Source: Prosthecobacter sp. (GTDB lineage Bacteria; Verrucomicrobiota; Verrucomicrobiia; Verrucomicrobiales; Verrucomicrobiaceae). Taken from it: DNA of 64,000 nt. The notes below the pieces were generated by a model that was not told the origin of the DNA, did not search any database, and saw only the letters and a list, made by a program, of their open reading frames with translations. The stretch spans positions 62,001-126,000 of the forward strand of contig NZ_JAXMIH010000011.1 in assembly GCF_034366625.1 (NCBI RefSeq), read 5' to 3'. The stretch's first letter is position 1. The number at the start of each line of letters is the position of its first letter. Below are positions 1 through 8,278 of this stretch, one piece after another. The position numbers and the translations under genes were made by a program.

Positions 1-20
1 CGTCAGCCCGCAGATTCAAG

Positions 21-2813
21 GTGGCGTTTGAAACCGTTACTTGGGGCCAGCGGATTGATGACCTGGACTACATGTGCCAAGTCCTCCAGGCCTGCGGCTA
101 CAAAGGCATCGAAATCGCGCAGAATCCGCAAAACATCTTTATCCGGGAAGATGGGAAATTAAAAGAAATAGGCCCTATCGATACCTTGGTGGAGAGGTGC
201 GCGCGCTACGATATTGAGGTCATCGGGCTCGTCGGCGGCACCTTGGAAGAGCGCGTAGCGTATCTTGGCAAGCGGCGTGACATTTACCTTTACCTCGATT
301 CATGGCCAGAGGATGCGTGGAAGTATCTTGTTCAGGAGAAACCCATCACGCTGGTGATTCACCCGCATTGGCTCATGCCCATCCGCAGGCGCAGCCAAGT
401 GGAGGAACTCTTCGAGAAGGTGCATAAGGAAGTCTGTGAGCACTTCATGCGCATTTCGAAGAAGAAGCAATCTTCAGAGATGGAGGCTATTCAGGACGCT
501 CTAGAGAAAACCACGGAGGCATGCGAAAATTTGCGTTTGATTGTGGACACGGCTCATGCCGTCATCGCGGAGGACAATCCGGTGGCGTTTGTTAAAGACT
601 GCTTGTGTGATCAAGCAGAGGTGACCGGCATCAAAAGCCCGCTGTTTGGGAAATTACAAAACGTGCATCTGAAAGGGTGGATACCTGACTACGGACGCTG
701 GTCACACCGTTACCCCAAAGGGTTTTGTGTGCCGAGTCATGGAATCGTGCCCGTTAAGGAGGTGATGCAGGCATTGGTGGAGAGTTCCTTTGCCGGATGG
801 ATTGTGCTTGAACAGGATCACTTTGAGAACTCCAGGGAGGAGACAGCTTTGACCTGCGTTGAATGGATCATGGAGAGTCGAGATGAGTGGTCCGTGGAGA
901 TCGAACTGAACAAAAGCGCCTGGAAATCATTAGCGGAAAATCACCCACCAAATCCATTCGGTGCGCAAGCCAGTACGGTGGGTCTTAAAGAGCTGGTGAT
1001 AGCCTTTGACGCGAGGCCCGCCAACAGTCCGGAGGCATTTTATCGCAGTGCGGTGACGACGCTCAATCGGCTGTTGAAGCCAGAATATGTTAAACTATTC
1101 AGCTACAATCCCAGCACAGAAAAGTTCTACTTGCTTGATGCCATAGGCCGGGACGGTGGTCTCATAGACGGTGATAAAAGCATCAGTCAACACGGCACCT
1201 TGGCAGGCAGGGTCGCGGCAACTTCTAGAGTTCTGTTTCGCGATCTCACGGACGAAAAGGTGCGCGAAAAGTTTTTGAACAAGGGATTTCTATCCCATGT
1301 GATGTCGAGGTGGCTGGTCTGTGTGCCTATTTTCGACACGGCCAATGCGCATCATCTGCGCGGCATGTTTGCCATCTTTACAGATCAAGATTTACGCAAG
1401 GAAAAGCACATGCTTGAATGGCTGGCTCATCTGATCGCGATGTGGGCGGACTATGTTGGTGGTGAATCCTGTGCGGCAGCCGCAGGTGCGACCAATTATA
1501 TCTGTGGAAATGCTAAATCCGGCGTGGTACCGTTTATCGATGATTTGCGCGATCATCTGCTTGAAGCGTTCCACTGTGAGGCAGTGTCCATTTTCTTGCG
1601 TGATGCTTCCCGTACGCGTTTGGAGCCTGTGGGGAAGTGCATCCAAAAGATTGAGTGGAATAAAGAACTGCCGCCTACAGAGCATCACTACAAGCTCGGG
1701 GAGGGGTTGACGGGACGCTGCTGGAAGGAGCGTGAGATGTTGTTTGCCGACCATGCGCCAAGGGCCCCTGGTCACAAGGGCAAGTCGAAAGACCTTCCGC
1801 TGACTGACAGGGAAGAGGTGCTATTTGCCCCCCTTGCCCGACTAGGTGGGGAAGTGTTAGGTGTCATCCGCCTACGCAATAAAGATTTCAAACCTGACTC
1901 GCCTGCCTCAACCATGTTCACGGATGAGGATGCGGGTAAGTTGGATGCCATCATTCAATCGGCACTGCCTTACCTTGAACTTCTCCTGACGCAAAAAGAT
2001 CAGGCTCAGTCCCTGGTGCGCCTGAATCACGAGTTGCAAAACCCCCTGATGGGCATCACCGGAGCGGTGGAATTTCTCCAGGAGGCGCTCAAGAAAAGGG
2101 GCATCTCTGATCTGAAGCAGGAGTTTGGCGCGGATTTTCTGGATGATGTGCTGAGCTACAAAGATCTGATGAGTCGCCTGGCGCTCAATGCAAAGCTGTT
2201 CGGGGACTCGTTTGACAGCCTGAAACCTAATTTTGAGCATTGCGATCTTGCCACTACGGTCGTGGAGCCGGTGGCCCGCCAGCTCCGCCCTCTGCTGCGC
2301 CGCTACAAGCTCCCTGATGGCCGGATTAGCATCGAAAAATTTCAAGGAACCATCCCTTGGCTGTGGGTGGACAAGCTGATGATGCAGCAGGTGTTCTTCA
2401 ATCTGCTGGTCAATGCCATTAAATACCGTGACAATGCCCAGAACTTTGAAATCAAGGTTCAAGTCCATTGCCACTCGATGAACGGACTGCCGGTGGAATA
2501 CTGGATCGATGTGGTGGACTTTGGCGTGGGGTTGGATGATGACGCCGAGGCGGCGGAGCGCATGTTTTTGTCCGGCGTTCGGGGTGTGACCTCTTCCACC
2601 CACAAAGATGTCAGTGGGACCGGTATCGGGCTGTCGGTGGTCCGGGAGGTGATGCGGAAGCATGACGGGAGGGTGTTTTTCGTTCCAAATGAACCCCCAA
2701 TTCGTGGGGGTTTTGGTGGCCCACCCAAGGATTTCAACCCATACCGCAAACCGACCCGTGTGCGGCTCTGCTTCCCTGCGAGCTTGCGCTTGGGCAAACC
2801 ACGGACTAATTAG
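21..2813 (+). CDS. TIM-barrel / GAF / GAF / histidine kinase fusion (5' end may lie outside the window)
   Basis: Residues about 1-300 look like a xylose-isomerase/AP-endonuclease-2 type TIM barrel (opening repeat with GYKGIEIAQ; later VHLKGW and WIVLEQDH). Two GAF-like segments follow (about 325-485 and 505-650). The C-terminus is a histidine kinase: H-box NHELQNPLMG with His670, N-box FFNLLVNAIKYRD around 794-800, G1 box DFGVGLDDD near 833 and G2 box GTGIGLSVV near 867. No membrane segment is seen, so it is probably a cytosolic sensor kinase. The fusion of a sugar-isomerase-like barrel to a kinase is unusual; the barrel may bind a ligand rather than catalyse. GTG at 21 is the first start, but the frame is open to the window edge. 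The next gene, a lone receiver, is the natural phosphotransfer partner. Domain calls are by eye. Confidence 0.8.
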   Translation: MAFETVTWGQRIDDLDYMCQVLQACGYKGIEIAQNPQNIFIREDGKLKEIGPIDTLVERCARYDIEVIGLVGGTLEERVAYLGKRRDIYLYLDSWPEDAWKYLVQEKPITLVIHPHWLMPIRRRSQVEELFEKVHKEVCEHFMRISKKKQSSEMEAIQDALEKTTEACENLRLIVDTAHAVIAEDNPVAFVKDCLCDQAEVTGIKSPLFGKLQNVHLKGWIPDYGRWSHRYPKGFCVPSHGIVPVKEVMQALVESSFAGWIVLEQDHFENSREETALTCVEWIMESRDEWSVEIELNKSAWKSLAENHPPNPFGAQASTVGLKELVIAFDARPANSPEAFYRSAVTTLNRLLKPEYVKLFSYNPSTEKFYLLDAIGRDGGLIDGDKSISQHGTLAGRVAATSRVLFRDLTDEKVREKFLNKGFLSHVMSRWLVCVPIFDTANAHHLRGMFAIFTDQDLRKEKHMLEWLAHLIAMWADYVGGESCAAAAGATNYICGNAKSGVVPFIDDLRDHLLEAFHCEAVSIFLRDASRTRLEPVGKCIQKIEWNKELPPTEHHYKLGEGLTGRCWKEREMLFADHAPRAPGHKGKSKDLPLTDREEVLFAPLARLGGEVLGVIRLRNKDFKPDSPASTMFTDEDAGKLDAIIQSALPYLELLLTQKDQAQSLVRLNHELQNPLMGITGAVEFLQEALKKRGISDLKQEFGADFLDDVLSYKDLMSRLALNAKLFGDSFDSLKPNFEHCDLATTVVEPVARQLRPLLRRYKLPDGRISIEKFQGTIPWLWVDKLMMQQVFFNLLVNAIKYRDNAQNFEIKVQVHCHSMNGLPVEYWIDVVDFGVGLDDDAEAAERMFLSGVRGVTSSTHKDVSGTGIGLSVVREVMRKHDGRVFFVPNEPPIRGGFGGPPKDFNPYRKPTRVRLCFPASLRLGKPRTN

Positions 2814-2829
2814 GCCGTCCCTACCTGCT

Positions 2830-3264
2830 ATGGCGATCCCTGACGAATGCTATGATGTGATTCTGATCGATGACGATCACGGGCCCATGGACTTCTATGT
2901 CGCCGCCATGGAATTGAAGGGATTGAAGGTGCGCCACATCGACAATGTAGATGATGCATGGCTCTACTTTGAAGAAAAAAGCTCCCCAAACCCGCCCAGG
3001 TTGTTTGTCATCGACATGATGATGCCTCCGGGGCTTTATCTGACTATGGAGGAGACCAATGGAGGCATGGAAACTGGACTGCATGTGATTGCAAAGTGCC
3101 GGAAGAAGTTTCCCTCGGTTCCAGTTATCTGCCTTTCAAATGCCATGTGCAAAGAATCGGTGGCGCCTCTAAAGGGGGTTTTGCATGAAGCAAAGTACCA
3201 TCGTACGCCGCTTAATTTTGCGAGCATTGTTCTCGATGAGCTATCCCAATCAGGCAAATTATGA
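2830..3264 (+). CDS. stand-alone response-regulator receiver domain
   Basis: The 144-aa protein is a single receiver domain: acidic cluster Asp14-16 (LIDDDHG), phosphoacceptor Asp62 in LFVIDMMMP, and Ser103 in ICLSN at the beta4 switch position. At the loop where receivers carry Lys-Pro, this protein reads AKYHRTP (Lys122, Thr126-Pro127), so the usual invariant lysine is displaced or lost. Residues 66-82 form a longer than usual beta3-alpha3 loop. There is no output domain, so it must signal through a partner, most simply the next gene, whose ATG overlaps its stop codon. The frame continues upstream to 2662, but that part lies inside the kinase gene; ATG 2830, 17 bases after the kinase stop, is the sensible start. 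Confidence 0.8.
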   Translation: MAIPDECYDVILIDDDHGPMDFYVAAMELKGLKVRHIDNVDDAWLYFEEKSSPNPPRLFVIDMMMPPGLYLTMEETNGGMETGLHVIAKCRKKFPSVPVICLSNAMCKESVAPLKGVLHEAKYHRTPLNFASIVLDELSQSGKL

Positions 3265-4385
3265 GAGGTCATCCATTACATTATAGAACCAATGGTGAGC
3301 CTGTTTCTCAGCATGTGATCCAGAAGAGCAAAAATGCTTTGAAAGCATGCCGTGGCGATACCATGGACCAGCTTCCGGAGTTCAACCGTTATAAACAGGA
3401 GCATTCACTCGATAGAAGAATCCATGCGAATGCGAAGGATGACAGTTGGGAGCAGGCCCAGAGACGGGCGTTTGTTGGGAATTTAGTTCATCGTGTGATC
3501 GACCTCGGGGCGAGCGAGATACTGAGGTACAGAAAGCAACTCGAAGAGTCATTCCAAGATCAGGGAGGCCGCACGCCTGTGATGGATGGTAACCGGCTTG
3601 AAACAGCTTCATTCCCAGATGCAGTTCAGCCCCCCGACTTTCTGTCGGCAACATCAGCTCAAGAAGAACTCGAAGATGACACACAGGGGCCGAGCCAAGG
3701 TAGGGTGGAAATGTATTTCAGCAAGAGGCCCATCCCGCTGGGACAACAAGTTCTCTTGGAGGCGAAGGATTATGCTGATTATTATGAGATAAAGATCGAA
3801 ATCGCATACAACCTGTGGGTGGACGCGGGAGAACCTGATGCCATTGAGGCTTGTGCGGCAGAGATCACTCACTTGATACGGAATCTCGCGGATCACCCGC
3901 ATTTTAGCGAAAAACACAAGGTATCGCTGCTGGAGGCATGGGGGGCAAAGGATGAGCGGATCAAGGAGGCGGCAAAAAAGGCCTTGTTACACCTATACAA
4001 GCTTAAAGGCCGCGTGGTGACTCCCGCCACAGTCGAATGGACAGACGGTGATCAGGTGATTTGCCGCTTTGAGCATCCGCAGAGGGAGCGGTATGGCTGG
4101 GTGGAGCGGGAGTTTCGCCGAGATGAGCTGCCGGAGGGGAGTGAGGAGGGAGCGGGGTTTGATTTGGAGATCGATCTAGATGCGGACGGCAGGCCGGTGG
4201 AGTACCGCCCGCTGAAAAACGGCCCAAAGCGACCGGCTGAACCGGATGCTCTGGAGGCTGCGGCAGCGTCATTGCCGAGCAACCTGACGGACCAGCAGGG
4301 AGTAGCTGGATTTGAGCAGAAAGAATGGTCGCGCCTAGAGGAGCAAAAGCAGGCGGCGGAACCTTACCGGGCCGCCGCTCGTTAG
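3261..4385 (+). CDS. unrecognised protein linking a two-component pair to an MBL-fold protein
   Basis: I do not recognise this 374-aa protein. Its ATG overlaps the receiver stop (ATGA at 3261), indicating translational coupling; a second in-frame ATG is at 3363. It has no signal peptide or membrane segment. Residues about 60-140 are polar and low-complexity, about 165-250 are predicted mostly helical (two helical hairpins, possibly HEAT-like), and about 250-310 look beta-rich with many charged residues (VEWTDGDQVICRFEHPQ). The C-terminal 60 residues are Ala/Glu/Gln-rich and probably disordered. A 60-base line inside it (3301-3360) counts 45% G+C against 60% for a line in the hydrolase gene near 12.6 kb. 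Role unknown; by position it may be the receiver's output partner or an adaptor for the MBL protein. Confidence 0.6.
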   Translation: MRGHPLHYRTNGEPVSQHVIQKSKNALKACRGDTMDQLPEFNRYKQEHSLDRRIHANAKDDSWEQAQRRAFVGNLVHRVIDLGASEILRYRKQLEESFQDQGGRTPVMDGNRLETASFPDAVQPPDFLSATSAQEELEDDTQGPSQGRVEMYFSKRPIPLGQQVLLEAKDYADYYEIKIEIAYNLWVDAGEPDAIEACAAEITHLIRNLADHPHFSEKHKVSLLEAWGAKDERIKEAAKKALLHLYKLKGRVVTPATVEWTDGDQVICRFEHPQRERYGWVEREFRRDELPEGSEEGAGFDLEIDLDADGRPVEYRPLKNGPKRPAEPDALEAAAASLPSNLTDQQGVAGFEQKEWSRLEEQKQAAEPYRAAAR

Positions 4386-4419
4386 AAAAAAACCAACCAC
4401 TGGATGGGAGAATGTAACG

Positions 4420-5514
4420 ATGGCGCTCGACCTTTGGATTTACGGCCCTGGCTTCGGTGAGACGAATGTGCTGGTCTGGGACAGCCCCTGTGATGCTGCG
4501 GATGCACCTGCGAAGAGAGCCGCCGTCGTGGACAATCATGGGGGCAAGACGGACGCACTGCAGCCTGCGCTGCAATGCCTGAAGGCGCAGGGCTGCCCGC
4601 CAGTCGAGCTGGTGGCGGCGACACATCCGCACCTGGATCACCTGAGAAATTTTGACCGACTGCTCAACCGCCCGGAACTCGAGCCGGAGACGGTGTTCTG
4701 GTGGGGCGGGCAGGATGACACGATGCACGAGAAGTGGTACCTGAAGCTGGCAGAGCACCCGGATATACGCGGCAGGGAACCTGGGAAGGCCGCGCTGATG
4801 AGCGGCAGGTTCATCCAGGTGGCCAGAAAACTGGCCGGACACGATGGTCTGGGCGGCAAAGCCCGCCTTTGTACGCCGATGGGAGGGGACGGGGCGGTGT
4901 TTGAACTCAAGGGCATGACCGTCTCTGCGATCAGCCCCTGGGAAAAACCGAAGCAGGATTTTTGCAACGACTTCAGGAACCAGTTTGAGGAGGTCAATGG
5001 TGAGACAGTTGCCAGGCCGGTGAAGGTGGCGAGCAACCGTGTCAGCCTGGGGCTGGTCTTTGAGCATCAGAGCAAGCAAGTCCTGCTGGGCGGGGATATG
5101 GAAGAGGCAAACTGGCTGGCCTGGCGGCGCTGGCAGAAAAAGCATGGGGTGGCTTTGCGTCCTGCGGTGATCAAAGTCAGCCATCATGGTTCAGAGACGG
5201 GAACACTGCCGGACATGTGGGAGAATGGTTTTTTTGAATCGCTGAAGGAGGCAGCAGAAGCTGGTGAGCCGCCGCTGTGTGTGATCACGCCATGGCGAGT
5301 GGGAGGCAGGCGTCTGCCGGTGGAGGAGGTGGTCACCAGCATCCGCAAAGCTGGGTGCCGGGTCATTTTGACCGGGACTCCAGAAGGGGCCAAAGGGCTG
5401 GAACTCAAAAACCGTTATCCTGAGTCCTTCGCGCATATTCGCATCGAAGATGATGGCACAACGCGATATTGCGAGGACAGCAAGCTCTGCACAGACCTGG
5501 AGCCTCTGATCTGA
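4420..5514 (+). CDS. ComEC/Rec2-like metallo-beta-lactamase-fold hydrolase
   Basis: The 364-aa protein has the metal-binding HxHxDH motif THPHLDH (His69, His71, Asp73, His74), a later metal Asp in LLGGDMEE near residue 226, and the SHHGSETG motif near 255 typical of the ComEC/Rec2 C-terminal MBL domain. It has no membrane part, so it is a free cytosolic member and not a DNA-uptake channel. Related domains act as nucleases or phosphodiesterases, so a nucleic-acid or nucleotide effector role is plausible but unproved. A Shine-Dalgarno GGGAG at 4406-4410 supports ATG 4420. It is the last gene of the kinase/receiver/unknown operon and is followed after 15 bases by a convergent gene. Confidence 0.8.
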   Translation: MALDLWIYGPGFGETNVLVWDSPCDAADAPAKRAAVVDNHGGKTDALQPALQCLKAQGCPPVELVAATHPHLDHLRNFDRLLNRPELEPETVFWWGGQDDTMHEKWYLKLAEHPDIRGREPGKAALMSGRFIQVARKLAGHDGLGGKARLCTPMGGDGAVFELKGMTVSAISPWEKPKQDFCNDFRNQFEEVNGETVARPVKVASNRVSLGLVFEHQSKQVLLGGDMEEANWLAWRRWQKKHGVALRPAVIKVSHHGSETGTLPDMWENGFFESLKEAAEAGEPPLCVITPWRVGGRRLPVEEVVTSIRKAGCRVILTGTPEGAKGLELKNRYPESFAHIRIEDDGTTRYCEDSKLCTDLEPLI

Positions 5515-5529
5515 AGGCATCGAGCGGGA

Positions 5530-6456
5530 TCATGCGCGCTTGCTGTTCGGATCGCTGGCCTCGCCGTGCTGGTGGAGTTCATCGTGATCGCCCTGGCATT
5601 CGAGATGGGTGGTGATGAGCACGGGGCGGTCCACGCTGGCCTGCACGGCGTGCTCGATCTCGGTGGCGGTGCGGTGGGCGTCGCGCAGCATGATGTCGTC
5701 CTGGAACAGCAGATGCACTTCGACGTAGTGCATTTCTCCAGCATCGCGATGACGCAGGGCATGGAATTGGAGGCCGTGCATTTCGGTTTCGCGGCGGAGG
5801 GAGGCGTCGAGCGCGGCATCGAGCTTGGGGTCCGCACTGTCCATCAAGCCGCCGACGCTTTGGCGCATGAGGCCGTAGCCGGTCCAGATGATGTTCGCGG
5901 CCATGAGAAGGCCGCAGATCGGGTCCCAGCCATGCCAGCCGGTCAAGGCGACGAGTCCGAGGCCCACAAGCGCACCGAGACTGGTCCACACATCGGTGAG
6001 CACATGCTTGCCATTCGATTCGAGGATCAATGAACTGCCACGCTTGCCGGTGCGAATGAGATACGTGCCGAGCGCGGCATTGATGGCGATGCTGAGCGCG
6101 GTAAGGGCCAGGCCTTCATCCAAGTTGGCCGGCGGCAGGTGCAGGAACCAGCGGCGCACGGATTCATAGATGATGAACAACGCCGCCACGACGATGAGGC
6201 CGCCCTCGATGCCGGCGGAGAAGAAGGCGATCTTGCTGTGGCCGTAGGGATGGTCGGAATCGGCGGGTTTTTGCAGCAGGCCGAGGCTGAAGGTCGCAAA
6301 CATCACGGCGGCGACATGCACGACGGATTCCGCCGCATCGCCGAGGATCGCAGCGGAACCGGTGAGGACATACGCGCTCACCTTGAGCACGAGCATGAGA
6401 AATCCCACGGCAAGCGAGAGCCGCATGGCGCGGGTGGCATCAGTGGAGTGGCTCAT
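5530..6456 (-). CDS. cation diffusion facilitator (CDF) metal exporter
   Basis: The 308-aa protein has about six membrane segments and a soluble C-terminal domain (YVEVHLLFQDD), as in the FieF/CzcD/ZitB family of proton-coupled divalent-cation exporters. The second-helix site reads GDAAESVVHV, with Glu43 and His47 aligned to the usual Asp pair; the fifth-helix site is HVLTD (His150, Asp154). A DHPYGHSK loop follows helix 2. It starts 6 bases after the HAD phosphatase upstream on the same strand, so they are probably cotranscribed. The metal is most likely zinc, but the unusual Glu/His pair leaves this open. Confidence 0.88.
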   Translation of the reverse strand: MSHSTDATRAMRLSLAVGFLMLVLKVSAYVLTGSAAILGDAAESVVHVAAVMFATFSLGLLQKPADSDHPYGHSKIAFFSAGIEGGLIVVAALFIIYESVRRWFLHLPPANLDEGLALTALSIAINAALGTYLIRTGKRGSSLILESNGKHVLTDVWTSLGALVGLGLVALTGWHGWDPICGLLMAANIIWTGYGLMRQSVGGLMDSADPKLDAALDASLRRETEMHGLQFHALRHRDAGEMHYVEVHLLFQDDIMLRDAHRTATEIEHAVQASVDRPVLITTHLECQGDHDELHQHGEASDPNSKRA

Positions 6457-6462
6457 GACGGA

Positions 6463-7155
6463 TCAGTCTCGCAGCAGCAAATCGACCATCGCGGACACAT
6501 CGGCAAATGAATCGACACAGCGCCAAGGATTCAGGGCGCCCAGCTCAGCGCTGGAGTACTGACCGGTGGCCACGGCGAGGCATTTCGCGCCGAAGGCCTC
6601 GGCGCAGCGGATGTCCTTCGGCGTGTCGCCGATGACGATGACATCGGCGAGATCAAAGCGCGTTCCGGTGGCGTCCTGCATGCGTTGCAGGGCCACGGGA
6701 CCGAGCTGGTTGCGGTCGTGATGATCGCTGCCGAAACCGCCATCGATGAAATGCTCGTAGATGCCATGGCGCGAGAGTTTGATCACCGCACCACGGCGCA
6801 CATTGCCGGTCAGCAGGCCGAGATGAGCCGAGCTTTCGGCACGCAGAGCTTCGAGCAAGGTCACCACGCCCGGAAGCGTGTAGCCGCTGAAGTCGGTGGC
6901 TTGAAGCCGGCGTTGAAGATGGGCGAGATAGCGGTCGAGGAATGCGGTGACTTCCTCGGGCGAGTGCTGGCGGTTCACATGTTGAAACACATCCATCGCA
7001 ATCGCCGGATCAGTCGCTCCGGCGAGTTGCAGCGGCGGCAAAGCATCGCGTTGGATGCCGAAGTGTTCCTCCGCAGCATCAAGGATCGCCGCGCCGCCAG
7101 CGCCATTGCTGTCGATCAGGGTTCCGTCGATGTCGAAGAGGAGCAGGCGGGGCAT
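6463..7155 (-). CDS. HAD-family phosphatase (phosphoglycolate-phosphatase-like)
   Basis: This 230-aa haloacid-dehalogenase-fold hydrolase has motif I FDIDGTLIDS (nucleophile Asp8, acid/base Asp10), motif II LLTGN, and motif III/IV IGDTPKDIRCAEAFG. A helical cap sits between motif I and motif II, as in Gph/phosphoglycolate phosphatase and beta-phosphoglucomutase. The substrate cannot be fixed from sequence. It precedes the metal exporter by 6 bases. A phased GTCAAG/CTTGAC repeat lies upstream of its start. Confidence 0.85.
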   Translation of the reverse strand: MPRLLLFDIDGTLIDSNGAGGAAILDAAEEHFGIQRDALPPLQLAGATDPAIAMDVFQHVNRQHSPEEVTAFLDRYLAHLQRRLQATDFSGYTLPGVVTLLEALRAESSAHLGLLTGNVRRGAVIKLSRHGIYEHFIDGGFGSDHHDRNQLGPVALQRMQDATGTRFDLADVIVIGDTPKDIRCAEAFGAKCLAVATGQYSSAELGALNPWRCVDSFADVSAMVDLLLRD

Positions 7156-7170
7156 GGGAGGAAGGCAGAG

Positions 7171-7245
7171 GTCAAGGCTTCGCCGTCAAGAAGTGGTCAA
7201 GAAGTGCGTGCTTGATCCGCTTGACGACACTTGACCTGCCTTGAC
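7171..7245. repeat. iterated GTCAAG / CTTGAC inverted repeat
   Basis: GTCAAG occurs at 7171, 7185 and 7196, followed by CTTGAT at 7211 and CTTGAC at 7220, 7230 and 7240. The array is palindromic overall, and the right half is phased at about 10 bases, one helical turn. It occupies most of the gap between the HAD gene start (7155) and the end of the small membrane-protein gene (7262). It could be a dispersed repeat, a structured RNA element or a multi-site protein target; there is no T-run marking it as a terminator. Confidence 0.7.
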
Positions 7246-7261
7246 GGCATGGCTGGCTCCA

Positions 7262-7798
7262 TCAATGCGGTTTGGCCACAGCGCCAGGCTTGGCACCGCC
7301 AGTGTTGGAAGGAGCGTATTTGGCGACCATGACAGCACCTGCGGCGGCCATGAGGCAGCCGAGGATGAACGGGAGTGGCAGCGACTTGAGGCCGCCTTCC
7401 GGTGGATGCAGCAGCATGGCGGTGATGGCGTTGATCATGGGCGCGCCACCGAAGACGATGGGCATCACGGCCGCCGCCGCAGCGGTGCCTTTGAGCGGAG
7501 TTGCTGCGCCGAGCGCGAGCACGAGGGTGAAAGCGCCCAAAGCACCCGCGACACCAGCGATGAAGCTCCAGGTGATGCCGCTGCCGGTGAAGCTCCAGTT
7601 CGAGCCGCGCAGCTTGATGAGCACGGCGGCGGCGATGCCGATCACGGCATAGGCGACGCAGACGAGCAGGAAGGCTTTCAGGCTGGCATGCGGCGCCTCC
7701 GGTCCCATCGGCATGTAGCCGCGGCCTTTGTGCAGAATGACGCCATACACGCCCCAGGAGAGCACGGTGAGCAGGGCAAAGATGATCCAGGTTTCCAT
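7262..7798 (-). CDS. small EamA/DMT-like integral membrane protein
   Basis: The 178-aa hydrophobic protein has about five membrane segments and starts METWIIFALLTVLSWG, the pattern of half-size EamA (drug/metabolite transporter superfamily) proteins. Gly/Ala-rich helices and a short hydrophilic tail follow. I chose ATG 7798, with a purine-rich AGCAAGAAA before it, over an in-frame GTG at 7825. Substrate unknown; half-size members usually dimerise. Confidence 0.7.
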   Translation of the reverse strand: METWIIFALLTVLSWGVYGVILHKGRGYMPMGPEAPHASLKAFLLVCVAYAVIGIAAAVLIKLRGSNWSFTGSGITWSFIAGVAGALGAFTLVLALGAATPLKGTAAAAAVMPIVFGGAPMINAITAMLLHPPEGGLKSLPLPFILGCLMAAAGAVMVAKYAPSNTGGAKPGAVAKPH

Positions 7799-7889
7799 TT
7801 TCTTGCTTTTGGGTTGGGAGTTCACGGTGGGTGGGAGTGGAAGGCCGGTTCTTCGGCGATGAAGTGGCGAAATGCAAGGATACCTCCTG

Positions 7890-8273
7890 CTATTGAGCGC
7901 GGATCACAGCGCTGACGACCACGGCATCGTCCGAGTTGTCGTCGAAGCGCAGTTCGAGCCAATCGCTGTTGATACTGAGAAACGAACCATGCTCTCGACC
8001 CAAGGCGTAGGCAAAAAGTGCTCCCGCATCACCGCCACCCAGCATTTCGGATACTTGTGTTTTGGTTCTGCCGATCAGCAGGTTTCGATCAATTAAAAAA
8101 TTTGCCATGTAGTAGCGCTGATCTGGAGATGCTTTTTTCCATGCGGCAGGAGCGAAGCTGTAGAAGCGCAGTTGGTCTATCAAGTTTTCACCCGTGAAGA
8201 AGCTCCGCGCCAACGTGAACAGCACCGTGACAGTCAAGCAGTAGACCAACAAATGCCGAAGAAGAATCTTCAT
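7890..8273 (-). CDS. small membrane-anchored protein, BamE/SmpA-like fold possible
   Basis: A hydrophobic N-terminal segment (HLLVYCLTVTVLFTLA) is followed by a soluble domain of about 95 residues. Within it, FLIDRNLLIGRTKTQVSEMLGG resembles the helix-turn of SmpA/OmlA-type domains, where a GxxxxxVxxxLG pattern starts the fold, and LELRFDDN could be the closing strand. There is no lipobox cysteine. A GTG at 8282 would overlap the thioesterase stop codon (GTGA), while ATG at 8273 is the alternative chosen here; both suggest coupling to the upstream gene. Function unknown. Confidence 0.6.
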   Translation of the reverse strand: MKILLRHLLVYCLTVTVLFTLARSFFTGENLIDQLRFYSFAPAAWKKASPDQRYYMANFLIDRNLLIGRTKTQVSEMLGGGDAGALFAYALGREHGSFLSINSDWLELRFDDNSDDAVVVSAVIRAQ

Positions 8274-8278
8274 GTGGT

